Shown piece after piece: positions 16,370-24,314 of a stretch of DNA of 64,000 nt (position 1 is its first letter; each line of letters opens with the position of its first letter). The notes beneath the pieces are model-generated. The model saw only the letters and a program-made list of their open reading frames with translations, searched no databases and was not told where the DNA came from. A program made the translations under genes and the position numbers. The DNA is from Sanguibacter inulinus (GTDB taxonomy: Bacteria > Actinomycetota > Actinomycetes > Actinomycetales > Cellulomonadaceae): NCBI RefSeq assembly GCF_013415325.1, contig NZ_JACBYE010000006.1, forward strand, positions 1 through 64,000, in the 5' to 3' direction.

Positions 16370-17122
16370 TCAGACCCGGCGCGCGACGTCGACGAGCAGC
16401 GGCAGGTGGTCGCTCCCCCGCAGCGCCGCAGGCGTGCGCAGGACCCTCGACGAGATCACCTCGAAGCCGTCCCCGATGAGCACCCCGTCGATCCGCCGGC
16501 GCGGCTTGGGCGCCGCGAAGGTGAGGCCGGGCGCCTCGGGCACGGCGTCGTGCAGCAGCGTGCCGAGGGCCTGCCACGCCGGTCCCCCCGGTTCTTCGTT
16601 GAGGTCCCCGGCGACCACGCACCGTGCCGCCCCAGCACGCTCGACGAGTCGCGCGACCTCGGCGCAGTGGTCCAGGCGCTCGCGGGCGTCGAGCCCGAGG
16701 TGGACCGAGACCACGACGACGTCGCCGAGGTCGACGAGAGCGCTCCCCCGCCGGGTCGGCCACGCCCGCAGGTCGCGCCGGCGCCACCACCGCCAGCTGA
16801 GCGGTCGGCCGCGGCGACGGACGACAGCACCCTCGTGCCGGCGGGCCACGAGGAGCGCCGTCGTGTAGGCACCGAAGGGGCTGCCTCCGGGGATCACGCA
16901 GACGGTCCCCGTCGCCGCAGCAAGGGCTCGCATCCGGCGCCGCCCGCCGGTCAGGTAGCGGCAGGGCTCCTGGATCGCGACGACGTCGGGGTCGCTCTCG
17001 CGGATGACGTCACGGACGGCGGTCGCGTCCATCTGCAAGCTCTTGATGTTGTAGCTGAGGATCCGCAGCTGCGGGCCGCTCGGTCCGCCTGACGGCGGGC
17101 GCTGGTCGTCGAGGTGGTCCAT
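16370..17122 (-). CDS. Endonuclease/exonuclease/phosphatase-fold protein
   Basis: A 250-residue protein of the EEP (DNase I/APE1-like) fold. Recognisable steps are LRILSYNIKSL (metal-site Asn), VVAIQEPCR (catalytic Glu), VVVSVHLGLD (His), CVVAGDLNEEPGG (Asp/Asn pair), RRIDGVLIGDG and the final GSDHLPLLVDV (catalytic Asp-His). All catalytic positions seem present. It is cytoplasmic by sequence, with no signal peptide. The substrate may be a nucleic acid or a phosphodiester lipid or sugar. The start ATG 17122 is chosen because upstream frame sequence is low-complexity. Confidence 0.8.
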   Translation of the reverse strand: MDHLDDQRPPSGGPSGPQLRILSYNIKSLQMDATAVRDVIRESDPDVVAIQEPCRYLTGGRRRMRALAAATGTVCVIPGGSPFGAYTTALLVARRHEGAVVRRRGRPLSWRWWRRRDLRAWPTRRGSALVDLGDVVVVSVHLGLDARERLDHCAEVARLVERAGAARCVVAGDLNEEPGGPAWQALGTLLHDAVPEAPGLTFAAPKPRRRIDGVLIGDGFEVISSRVLRTPAALRGSDHLPLLVDVARRV

Positions 17123-17192
17123 GCGGTCATGCTCGCCCCGCGCACCCGCCGCCGCAACCGCCGCGACCGCATTACCGCCGGGCAGGCAGCCA

Positions 17193-17248
17193 GGCGGTCG
17201 TGCGGTCGTGCGGTCGTGCGGCCAGGCGGTCATGCGGTCATGCGGTCG
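17193..17248. repeat. 8-bp tandem repeat array
   Basis: Seven consecutive 8-bp units of the form TGCGGTCG (variants GGCGGTCG, TGCGGCCA, GGCGGTCA, TGCGGTCA) fill much of the gap between the EEP protein gene and the pyrophosphatase gene. A second run of CGGTCAG-like units follows at about 17283-17326. These are simple repeats with no protein-coding support. Confidence 0.7.
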
Positions 17249-17319
17249 AGGCTGCTGGTCGGCCGGCCTGCGCCTACCGCAGCCGGTCAGCGGTCGGTCA
17301 GTGGCCGGTCCCCGGTCGG

Positions 17320-19626
17320 TCAGCGATCCTGAGGTCGTCGCGCAGCACCCGCGGGTTCTTCGGTGAGCGACGCCGCGTCCACGCGTGCGGCCCGCAACCG
17401 GCTCGCGACGATCGCCCCGAAGGCGATCAGCGCGGCCACGACCGCGATCCCGATGCGGAGCGTGTGGTTCGCGTCGGCCGGGACACTCATCGCGACCACC
17501 GCGGGCGCGACGAGCACGGCGACCAGGTTCATCACCTTGATGAGCGGGTTGATCGCGGGGCCGGCGGTGTCCTTGAAGGGGTCGCCGACGGTGTCGCCGA
17601 TGACCACGGCCTCGTGGGCGGGTGAGCCCTTGCCGCCGTAGGCACCGTCTTCGATGATCTTCTTCGCGTTGTCCCACGCACCCCCGGAGTTGGCGAGGAA
17701 CACGGCCATGAGCACCCCGGCGCCGATCGCCCCCGCCAGGAACCCGGCGAGCGGACCGACCCCCAGCCCGAAGCCGACGGCGATCGGTGCGAAGGCCGCG
17801 AGGAGGCCAGGTGTCGCGAGCTCGCGCAGCGAGTCGCGGGTGCAGATGTCGACCACCCGGCCGTAGTCGGGACGCTCCTCGTAGGTCATGATCCCCGGGT
17901 GCTCGCGGAACTGGCGCCGGACCTCGAAGACGATCGCCCCGGCCGCCCGGGTCACGGCGTCGATGGCCAGCCCGGAGAAGAGGAAGACGGTCGCCGCCCC
18001 GAGGATCACCCCGACGAGGGTGACGGGCGAGATGATCGAGAAGCTGAGCATCGACGTGACGATCCCCGTGCTCGCGGCGTCGGTGACGTCGCGCAGCGCC
18101 GACTGGACGGCGTCGGCGTAGGAGCCGAAGAGCGCCGTCGCGGCGAGCACGGCCGTCGCGATCGCGATGCCCTTGGTGATCGCCTTGGTCGTGTTGCCGA
18201 CGGCGTCGAGGTCGGTGAGCACCTGGGCGCCCTCCTCGTCGACGTCACCCGACATCTCGGCGATCCCCTGGGCGTTGTCCGAGACCGGCCCGAAGGTGTC
18301 CATCGCGACGATGACTCCGACCGTGGTGAGCAGCCCGCAGCCGGCGAGGGCGACGAGGAACAGCGAGAGCCAGACGGAGCCGCCCGCGAGCAGGAAGACC
18401 CCGCAGATCGCCGCGGCGATGATCCCCGCGGTGTAGACGGCGGACTCGAAGCCGACACCGATCCCGGAGAGGATCACCGTCGCGGCGCCGGTCCGGGACG
18501 TCGCGGCGACGTGCAGCGTCGGCTTGGAGGTCGTCCCTGTGAAGTACCCGGTGACCCAGAGGATGATGCCGGCGAGCACCACCCCGACGAGCACCGCGAG
18601 GCTCGCGACGACCCGCGGGTCGCTCGTGACGTCGGAGAGGTCGGCGGTCCCGGGCGACTCGGCGAAGGTCGCGGGCAGGTAGGCGAAGGCCGCGACCGCA
18701 GCGAGGACCGCGCCGAGCAGCGCGGAGACGTAGAAGCCGCGGTAGATGGCGCGCAGCCCGCTCTCCGTCCCGCGCACCCGGGTGGTCGCGATGCCCAGCA
18801 GCGCGACGAAGGCCCCAGCCGCGGTGACGATGAGCGGGAAGACGAGCCCCTGCTCGCCGAGGGTCGCCTTGCCGAGGATCAGCGCGGCCACGAGCATCAC
18901 GGCGTAGGACTCGAAGAGGTCTGCGGCCATGCCTGCGCAGTCGCCGACGTTGTCGCCCACGTTGTCGGCGATGGTCGCGGCGTTGCGCGGGTCGTCCTCG
19001 GGGATGCCCTGCTCGACCTTGCCGACGAGGTCCGCGCCGACGTCGGCGGCCTTGGTGAAGATGCCACCACCGACGCGCATGAACATGGCCAGCAGCGCTG
19101 CTCCGAAGCCGAAGCCCTCGAGGACCGACGGCGCGTCGCCGCGGTAGAGCAGCACGACCCCGGAGGCACCGAGCAGCCCCAGACCGACGACGGACAGGCC
19201 GACCACTCCCCCGGTGCGGAAGGCGATGCGGGCCCCTTCGGTCCGGGCTCCTGGGTGCATCGCGGCCGCGGCGACGCGGAGGTTCGCACGGGTCGCGAGC
19301 CACATGCCGAGATACCCGATCGCGGCCGAGAAGCCGGCCCCGACGACGAAGGCGACCGAGCGGCCCACCCGGATGCTCGCGTCGCCGGGCAGCACGAAGA
19401 GCAGCCCGAAGACCACGACGACGAAGAGCGCGAGGGTCCGGAACTGTCGGCTGAGGTACGCCGACGCCCCCTCCTGGACCGCGAGCGCGATCTCCTTCAT
19501 GCTGTCCGTGCCCTCGGGGGCGGCGAGCACCTGGCGCCTGAGCACGACGGCGACGACGAGGGAGAGCGCCCCGATCACCGCGATCGCGCCGACGATGACA
19601 AGACTGGTGGTTCCGAGCTCGAGCAT
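17320..19626 (-). CDS. hppA: Membrane-bound proton-pumping pyrophosphatase, K+-independent type
   Basis: A 768-residue integral membrane enzyme with about 16 transmembrane helices that couples pyrophosphate hydrolysis to ion pumping. Catalytic motifs include DVGADLVGKVEQGIPEDD, the DNVGDNVGDCAGMAADLFE segment and the C-terminal DTVGDPFKDTAGPAINPLIK. The diagnostic segment reads GNTTKAITKG, with Lys where K+-dependent and Na+-pumping enzymes have Ala. This predicts a K+-independent H+ pump despite the common automatic name sodium-translocating. The start ATG 19626 has a strong AAGGAGG upstream. Confidence 0.95.
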   Translation of the reverse strand: MLELGTTSLVIVGAIAVIGALSLVVAVVLRRQVLAAPEGTDSMKEIALAVQEGASAYLSRQFRTLALFVVVVFGLLFVLPGDASIRVGRSVAFVVGAGFSAAIGYLGMWLATRANLRVAAAAMHPGARTEGARIAFRTGGVVGLSVVGLGLLGASGVVLLYRGDAPSVLEGFGFGAALLAMFMRVGGGIFTKAADVGADLVGKVEQGIPEDDPRNAATIADNVGDNVGDCAGMAADLFESYAVMLVAALILGKATLGEQGLVFPLIVTAAGAFVALLGIATTRVRGTESGLRAIYRGFYVSALLGAVLAAVAAFAYLPATFAESPGTADLSDVTSDPRVVASLAVLVGVVLAGIILWVTGYFTGTTSKPTLHVAATSRTGAATVILSGIGVGFESAVYTAGIIAAAICGVFLLAGGSVWLSLFLVALAGCGLLTTVGVIVAMDTFGPVSDNAQGIAEMSGDVDEEGAQVLTDLDAVGNTTKAITKGIAIATAVLAATALFGSYADAVQSALRDVTDAASTGIVTSMLSFSIISPVTLVGVILGAATVFLFSGLAIDAVTRAAGAIVFEVRRQFREHPGIMTYEERPDYGRVVDICTRDSLRELATPGLLAAFAPIAVGFGLGVGPLAGFLAGAIGAGVLMAVFLANSGGAWDNAKKIIEDGAYGGKGSPAHEAVVIGDTVGDPFKDTAGPAINPLIKVMNLVAVLVAPAVVAMSVPADANHTLRIGIAVVAALIAFGAIVASRLRAARVDAASLTEEPAGAARRPQDR

Positions 19627-19748
19627 CCGTCCTCCTTGACGACTGCACCGCACACGACGTCCGTCGCGTGTGACGCCGATCACACTCGGTCGACGTAGCG
19701 GGCAGTCTACGCAGGCCGGACGGGGTGCGCAGGGGGACGCGCCCCAAC

Positions 19749-19768
19749 GTTCTGCGGGCACGGTGCGT
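19749..19768 (+). promoter_or_regulatory. Candidate ECF-sigma promoter, shared with the truncated copy
   Basis: GTTCTGC (19749-19755), a 9-bp spacer and GCGT (19765-19768) lie 62 bp before the sigma gene start. The same GTTCTGC-N9-GCGT arrangement precedes the truncated sigma copy at 21892-21911. An AAC at 19746-19748 also sits 17 bp from the CGT, resembling an ECF promoter. Confidence 0.5.
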
Positions 19769-19830
19769 TGTGGAGGGGTGAGGGCACCGACGACTGTCGG
19801 CACCGGGCAGCAGGGACAGCAGGGGGACCG

Positions 19831-20550
19831 ATGACCGACGAGCACGACCTGAGCAGGATGGTGCGCGAGCGCATCGGCGCGCTCACCGGCTACGCCTACC
19901 TCCTGTGCGGCAACGTCAAGGAAGCCGAAGACCTGGTCCAGGACGCCTTCGTCAAGGTGTTCAGCCGTCGTCGCGCGCCCGAGGCCGCGACCTCGGAGTC
20001 CTACGTGCGCCGCGCGATCCTCACCCTCTACCTCGACCAGTACAGGCGACGGCGACGGTGGTCCGGCATCAAGCACCTGGTGGGGGTCGCCGACCGCCAG
20101 GAGAGTGCTGAGCTGGCCACGAGCGCCCAGCTCGACGTGGCCGTGGCCCTCGACGCTCTCACCCCCCGACAGCGCGCCTGCGTCGTGCTGCGGTACTACG
20201 ACGACCTCACGGTCCCGCAGGTGGCGCAGTCTCTCGGGTGCGCTCCGGGGACTGTCAAGCGGCACCTGTCCGACGCGCACCAGGCCCTCCGGGCGATCCT
20301 CGGCGAGGACGTCGAGCTCCCGGACGACTCTCCGGTCACGCTCGGTGCGTCCCCGGCTGTCGAGCCGGGCTCCGTGGAGCCCGACCAGACCGACTGCGGC
20401 TCCGCGGACGGCGGTGGCGACCCGTCCGGTCGCTACGACCTGCCCGGCGCCGGAGACCACTCACGCTTCGCGCCGCCCACCACCTCCGCACCGGAGATCG
20501 ACCGCGCTCCTGCGCACCAGACCAGCCCGACGACAAGGACACGACAGTGA
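19831..20550 (+). CDS. SigE-family ECF RNA polymerase sigma factor
   Basis: A 239-residue ECF sigma factor. Region 2 runs from RERIGALTGYAYLLCGN through AEDLVQDAFVKVF to YVRRAILTLYLDQYRRR. Region 4 is LDALTPRQRACVVLRYYDDL with the helix-turn-helix VPQVAQSLGCAPGTVKRHLS. An unusual acidic, Pro-rich tail of about 85 residues follows. The start ATG 19831 lies 6 nt after a GGGGGA run. The next gene overlaps as GTGA and encodes a single-pass membrane protein, the usual arrangement for an anti-sigma or sensor partner. Confidence 0.9.
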   Translation: MTDEHDLSRMVRERIGALTGYAYLLCGNVKEAEDLVQDAFVKVFSRRRAPEAATSESYVRRAILTLYLDQYRRRRRWSGIKHLVGVADRQESAELATSAQLDVAVALDALTPRQRACVVLRYYDDLTVPQVAQSLGCAPGTVKRHLSDAHQALRAILGEDVELPDDSPVTLGASPAVEPGSVEPDQTDCGSADGGGDPSGRYDLPGAGDHSRFAPPTTSAPEIDRAPAHQTSPTTRTRQ

Positions 20551-21839
20551 ACCGCACCCTGCGCGACGACCTCGGATCCCTGGCCTCTCTCGGCGCCTCG
20601 AGGGTCGACCGCGACGCGGCGACCGAGCAGGTCCTCGCGACCGTCAGGCAGCGCAGGCGCCGCAGGCCCGTGCTGGTCGCCGGCGCGACGGCGGCCTGCC
20701 TCGCCGTCACCGCGACGGGCGCCCTCGCCGCACTCCAGCTCTTCCGTGACGACGACGCGCCTGTCGTCGCCCTCCCGGACGACCCGCGCGGCCAGAGCAT
20801 CAGGACGCTGTGCGGGCAGCCCGCACCCGACTACCTCGAGGCCACGGCGTCCCCGTCGATCATGTACTCCTTCACCGCGAACCGTCCCGCCGCGGTCGGC
20901 GACCTCGACGGTGAGGACATCACCTCTGGTCCGCTCGACGACCGGCCGTTCTCGACGACCGAGCCTCTGCCGACCCTCTACGTCAACGTCCGTGCCGACG
21001 AGGTGGAGCGCACGGTCGTCGGCCCGACAGGCTTCGTGCTGGTCAAGGACGGCGTGGTCGTCGCGACCCCTCCGGCGAGCCCGACGACGTGGTCGAGGAT
21101 GCAGACCTCGCTCGACGCGGACAGCGTCGCGGTGCTGTCGAGCTGGGGCGTCGAGGCCTGCGGTCAGGTCTCCCAGCCGGGTGCGTACGAGCCCGGGACC
21201 TACACCGTCTACGGCATCACCCGCGTCGAAGACCCTGACGCGCCCAGTCCTGCCACCTGGCCCGAGATCGGCGACCCAGGCCTCGTCGTCGGACCAGCGC
21301 TGAGCATGACGCTCGCAGAGACAGACGACGGTGGTGTCGTGAGGTACTTCGGGAACGCGGCCGGGACGATGTCCGAGGGCACCCCCACCGGTGCCGGCGC
21401 TCCCGACGGCTCGGCCGCCGGGAGCCCGGCGGTCGCCCTCGACGAGTCGTCCGCCTCGCTCGACTGGCCCACCGACGTCACGCCTGCGCTCGAGGCAGGG
21501 ACCGCGACAGCCCAGAGCGTCGTCTGGTTCTCGCCTGTCGAAGGGTACGGGCCCCGGAGTCAGGCCGACAGGACAGACACCGCGGTCGTCCAGGCCGCTG
21601 CCCGGCGGACCCTCGAGCACATCGGCTACGCACCGGAGGAGCACTTCCTCCCGCTGGCCTGCCAGCCCGCGGCCCTCAGCGCACTCGCCGGGGTGTCGCC
21701 GACAGACGACCTGAGGCTCACCCTCGGCTACGCCGTGGCCTTCGAGACTCCCGACGACGCTGCGCGGTTCGTCGACCTCTTCACGGGGGCCTTCGGCTAC
21801 ACGCCGGTCCAGGTAGACGGCGAGGCTGCCTGCCGCTGA
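20547..21839 (+). CDS. Single-pass membrane protein co-encoded with the sigma factor
   Basis: A 430-residue protein. A short cytoplasmic part (residues 1-45, ending in an Arg-rich QRRRRRP stretch) precedes one membrane helix (about 46-66) and a large extracytoplasmic domain with four or more cysteines and a Ser/Gly/Ala linker near residues 275-305. There is no zinc-finger HxxxCxxC anti-sigma motif. The gene overlap with the sigma gene and the topology suggest an anti-sigma or signal-receiving role, but I do not recognise the extracytoplasmic domain, so function is inferred only from position. Confidence 0.7.
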   Translation: MNRTLRDDLGSLASLGASRVDRDAATEQVLATVRQRRRRRPVLVAGATAACLAVTATGALAALQLFRDDDAPVVALPDDPRGQSIRTLCGQPAPDYLEATASPSIMYSFTANRPAAVGDLDGEDITSGPLDDRPFSTTEPLPTLYVNVRADEVERTVVGPTGFVLVKDGVVVATPPASPTTWSRMQTSLDADSVAVLSSWGVEACGQVSQPGAYEPGTYTVYGITRVEDPDAPSPATWPEIGDPGLVVGPALSMTLAETDDGGVVRYFGNAAGTMSEGTPTGAGAPDGSAAGSPAVALDESSASLDWPTDVTPALEAGTATAQSVVWFSPVEGYGPRSQADRTDTAVVQAAARRTLEHIGYAPEEHFLPLACQPAALSALAGVSPTDDLRLTLGYAVAFETPDDAARFVDLFTGAFGYTPVQVDGEAACR

Positions 21840-21891
21840 CCCTGCGGGTCACATCAGCCCACAGCGCGTCACCCAGAAACTCACCCCCACT

Positions 21892-21911
21892 GTTCTGCCG
21901 ACCCCGAGCGT
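21892..21911 (+). promoter_or_regulatory. Second copy of the GTTCTGC-N9-GCGT promoter motif
   Basis: GTTCTGC (21892-21898), a 9-bp spacer and GCGT (21908-21911) lie 37 bp before the truncated sigma gene. It is identical in spacing to the motif at 19749-19768, supporting co-duplication of promoter and gene or shared autoregulation. Confidence 0.5.
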
Positions 21912-21948
21912 CATGATGTGTGACAGCGACACCAGGACAGGGGACGAG

Positions 21949-22212
21949 ATGGACGACTGGGAGCACGACATGGGAGAGCTGGTGCGCACGAGGCACCGGG
22001 CACTCCTCGGGTACGCGCACCTGCTGAGCGGGAACGTCCGCGACGCCGAAGACCTCGTGCAGGACGCGCTGGTGAAGGTCTTCTCCCGGAAGTCGGCGCC
22101 ACAGCCCCACGCTGCAGAGGCCTACGTGCGGCGGGCGATCTACACGATCTACCTCGACCTCTATAGGCGCCGGACCCGGTGGTCCCGGGTCAGGGGCTGC
22201 GACTTCAGCTGA
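21949..22212 (+). pseudogene. Truncated ECF sigma factor, region 2 only
   Basis: An 87-residue frame closely related to the sigma factor at 19831. Compare LVRTRHRALLGYAHLLSGNV, AEDLVQDALVKVFSRKSAP and AYVRRAIYTIYLDLYRRR with their counterparts there. Similarity stops right after TRWSRV, where the frame runs into CDFS and a stop; region 4 and the tail are missing. A complete sigma factor of this family needs region 4, so this is probably a remnant, though a region-2-only peptide could still bind core polymerase. The break lies immediately before the palindromic repeat element at 22236. Confidence 0.75.
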
Positions 22213-22235
22213 CCGAACCCACCTGAGCACGACCC

Positions 22236-22403
22236 CGAGATCACCCTCATCCCCCGAGGTCGCCCGCATCCCCCGAGGTCGTCCTCGCTGCCTCGAGGTC
22301 GTACGGACACGCCGAGATCGCGGTGGTCAACCCGCAGAACGGCGTGTCTGTACGACCTCGTGGGTGCAGGGACGGCCTCGTGGGTAGAGGGACGACCTCG
22401 TCC
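22236..22403. repeat. Palindromic phased-box element, copy A
   Basis: Left boxes GAGGTCG lie at 22256, 22275 and 22295, with a degenerate one at 22236. Right boxes CGACCTC or CGGCCTC lie at 22353, 22373 and 22393. The step is 19-20 bp. The inner arms TACGGACACGCCG and CGGCGTGTCTGTA pair across a loop of about 26 nt. The element fills the gap between the truncated sigma gene and the convergent siroheme synthase gene. Copies B and C occur at 38322-38406 and 61497-61620. Confidence 0.85.
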
Positions 22404-22410
22404 GACAGGG

Positions 22411-23961
22411 TCAGGCGCGTGCGGCCGCGGCCGCGGCCTCGCGGAGCTGCTTGCGGCTCGGCGGGGCCTCGGCCGCACGACCTGGCGCGGCCGGGTCGAG
22501 GAACCCCTCGCGGGCGACCTCGCCGACCACGATGACCCCTGTCGACGTGAGACCAGCCGTGTGGCAGGCGCTCGCGAGCTCGGCGAGCGGGGCGCGGACC
22601 ACCTGCTCCCCCGGCAGGGTCGCCCGGACCACCACAGCCGCAGGTCTGCTCGGCGCGGCACCGCCCGCGAGGGCCTCGGCCACGATCCGCTCGATGCCCG
22701 CGAGCCCCATGAGCATGACGACGGTGACCCCCGGCGTCGCGAGCGCCGCGAGGTCGAGGTCGGTCAGCCTGCCGTGGCCGTTGACCACGTGCACCCTGTC
22801 GGCGGTCCCGCGGTGCGTCACCGGGATGCCCGCGACCTCGGCCGCCGCGACAGCCGACGTGATCCCTGGCACCACCTGGACCGGGACGCCCGCAGCCCTG
22901 CAGGCGAGGACCTCTTCACCGCCGCGACCGAAGAGGAAGGCGTCTCCGCCCTTGAGCCTGACCACCCGCAGCCCTGCCTGCGCCCGGTCCACGAGGATCT
23001 GGTTGATGCCCTGCTGCGGGACCTGGTGGATGCCCGGGCTCTTGCCGACGTGCACCACCTCGACGTGGTCGGCGAGCTCGGTCAGCACGGCCGTGGGCCC
23101 GAGCCTGTCGGCGACGACCACGTCGGCCTGCGCGAGGAGCGTGCGTGCCCTGACCGTCATGAGGTCAGGGTCGCCCGTCCCGCCGCCGACGAGCGCGACG
23201 GTGCCTGGTCGCAGGACGGGGCCGCCCAGGAGGGAGGTGTACGGCTCGGCTGTCGGGGCGGCACCCGACGTCGAGGTCACCACGGTCGCTGCGGCAGCCG
23301 CCGGGTCGGGCACGCCAGCGGCCGCCGCGGCCCAGCCGTCGAGACCCTCGGTGCTCAGGGCACCTCCAGGACCACCCGGTAGACCGGCCACCCCTCGACG
23401 CCCAGCCGCGCCTCGACGCGCAGCGCCGACGTCGACCTGCCCGCCGCGCACCAGCGCGACCAGGCTGTCCCGCACGGCGACGACCCGCCGAGGGTCGGCC
23501 GTACCCGTCGAGGTCACGGCGAGCACCATGCCGGCAACCGCGGCCGTGGCCGGGGTGCGCGCGGAACCGACCGAGACGTCGGAGGAGACGACGCAGAACA
23601 CCCTGTCGGCGTCGGCGCGCGCGGCGAGCATCGCGTCGGCTGCGGCGTCACCGGTGCAGGCGTGGACCAGCCAGCAGCCGTCGACGTCTGCAGGCTCCAC
23701 GGTCCGCTCGGCGAGCGAGACGCGGCCCGTCGCGGAGAGCGTCCGCAGCTCGTCGCCCGTCTCGGGTGCGACCACGAGGACGTCGGCTCCGCCGTCGAGC
23801 ATGGCGGCGACGCGTCGGGTCGCGACAGGTCCGCCGCCCGCGACCAGGACCCGGCGACCGCGCAGGTCGAGCCCGAGCATCGTCGGTGGGACGGGTGCCG
23901 ACGCAGCCGAGGCCTCGTCGGCCGGACCAGGGACGCTGCTCGGCAGCGCGGGCCCGGTCAC
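22411..23961 (-). CDS. cysG: Siroheme synthase: precorrin-2 dehydrogenase/uroporphyrinogen-III C-methyltransferase
   Basis: A 516-residue fusion. The N-terminal NAD-dependent precorrin-2 dehydrogenase part carries GRRVLVAGGGPVATRR near residues 35-50. A Gly/Ala-rich linker of about 60 residues follows. The C-terminal SUMT domain shows GTVALVGGGTGDPDLMTVRA, VVADRLG, VRLKGGDAFLFGRGGEE, VVPGITSAVAAAE and PVTHRG. Siroheme is the cofactor of NirB, encoded in the same operon; GTG 23961 overlaps the nirD stop. The ferrochelatase step may be done by the N-terminal domain or elsewhere. Confidence 0.92.
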   Translation of the reverse strand: MTGPALPSSVPGPADEASAASAPVPPTMLGLDLRGRRVLVAGGGPVATRRVAAMLDGGADVLVVAPETGDELRTLSATGRVSLAERTVEPADVDGCWLVHACTGDAAADAMLAARADADRVFCVVSSDVSVGSARTPATAAVAGMVLAVTSTGTADPRRVVAVRDSLVALVRGGQVDVGAARRGAAGRRGVAGLPGGPGGALSTEGLDGWAAAAAGVPDPAAAAATVVTSTSGAAPTAEPYTSLLGGPVLRPGTVALVGGGTGDPDLMTVRARTLLAQADVVVADRLGPTAVLTELADHVEVVHVGKSPGIHQVPQQGINQILVDRAQAGLRVVRLKGGDAFLFGRGGEEVLACRAAGVPVQVVPGITSAVAAAEVAGIPVTHRGTADRVHVVNGHGRLTDLDLAALATPGVTVVMLMGLAGIERIVAEALAGGAAPSRPAAVVVRATLPGEQVVRAPLAELASACHTAGLTSTGVIVVGEVAREGFLDPAAPGRAAEAPPSRKQLREAAAAAARA

Positions 23962-24314
23962 CGCACGACCGCCGGTCCGACGAAGACGTCGCCGCCGTCG
24001 ACGCGCACGGGGAAGGTCGCGAGGTCCTGCGGCTCCTTGCCACCGGCGTCGAGGCACTCGCCCGTGCGCAGCGACCACACCTGCTTGAACATCGGTGAGG
24101 AGAGCACAGTGACGTCGCCGACGGACCCGACGAGACCGCGGCACAGGACGTTCGCGCCGGAGAAGGGGTCGTGCTGCTGCACGGCCAGGACGCTGTCGTC
24201 CTCGAGCCTGAACAGCGCGACCTGCACACCGTCGACGAGGGCAGCCGCCCCACGCTCGGGGACGAGGTCGGTCAGCGAGCACACCCGCGTCCAGCGATCA
24301 GTCGTGGCGTTCAC
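23958..24314 (-). CDS. nirD: Nitrite reductase (NADH) small subunit
   Basis: A 118-residue Rieske-like beta-fold subunit (RVCSLTDLVPERGAAAL, QVALFRLEDDSVLAVQQHDPFSGANVL, then SPMFKQVWSLRTGECLD). As in other NirD proteins, the Fe-S ligand set of true Rieske proteins is not complete. It assists NirB in NADH-dependent reduction of nitrite to ammonium in the cytoplasm. The start GTG 24314 overlaps the nirB stop (GTGA), and its own stop overlaps the siroheme synthase start. Confidence 0.92.
   Translation of the reverse strand: MNATTDRWTRVCSLTDLVPERGAAALVDGVQVALFRLEDDSVLAVQQHDPFSGANVLCRGLVGSVGDVTVLSSPMFKQVWSLRTGECLDAGGKEPQDLATFPVRVDGGDVFVGPAVVR

Noticed and set aside
17193-17330. Short direct repeats that could suggest a CRISPR array
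   Set aside because: Units are only 8 bp, contiguous and without unique spacers. No cas gene is nearby.
22236-22403. Reading the GAGGTCG elements as CRISPR or as att sites
   Set aside because: The spacing is 13 bp of semi-conserved sequence, orientation flips at the centre, and no integrase or cas gene is present.
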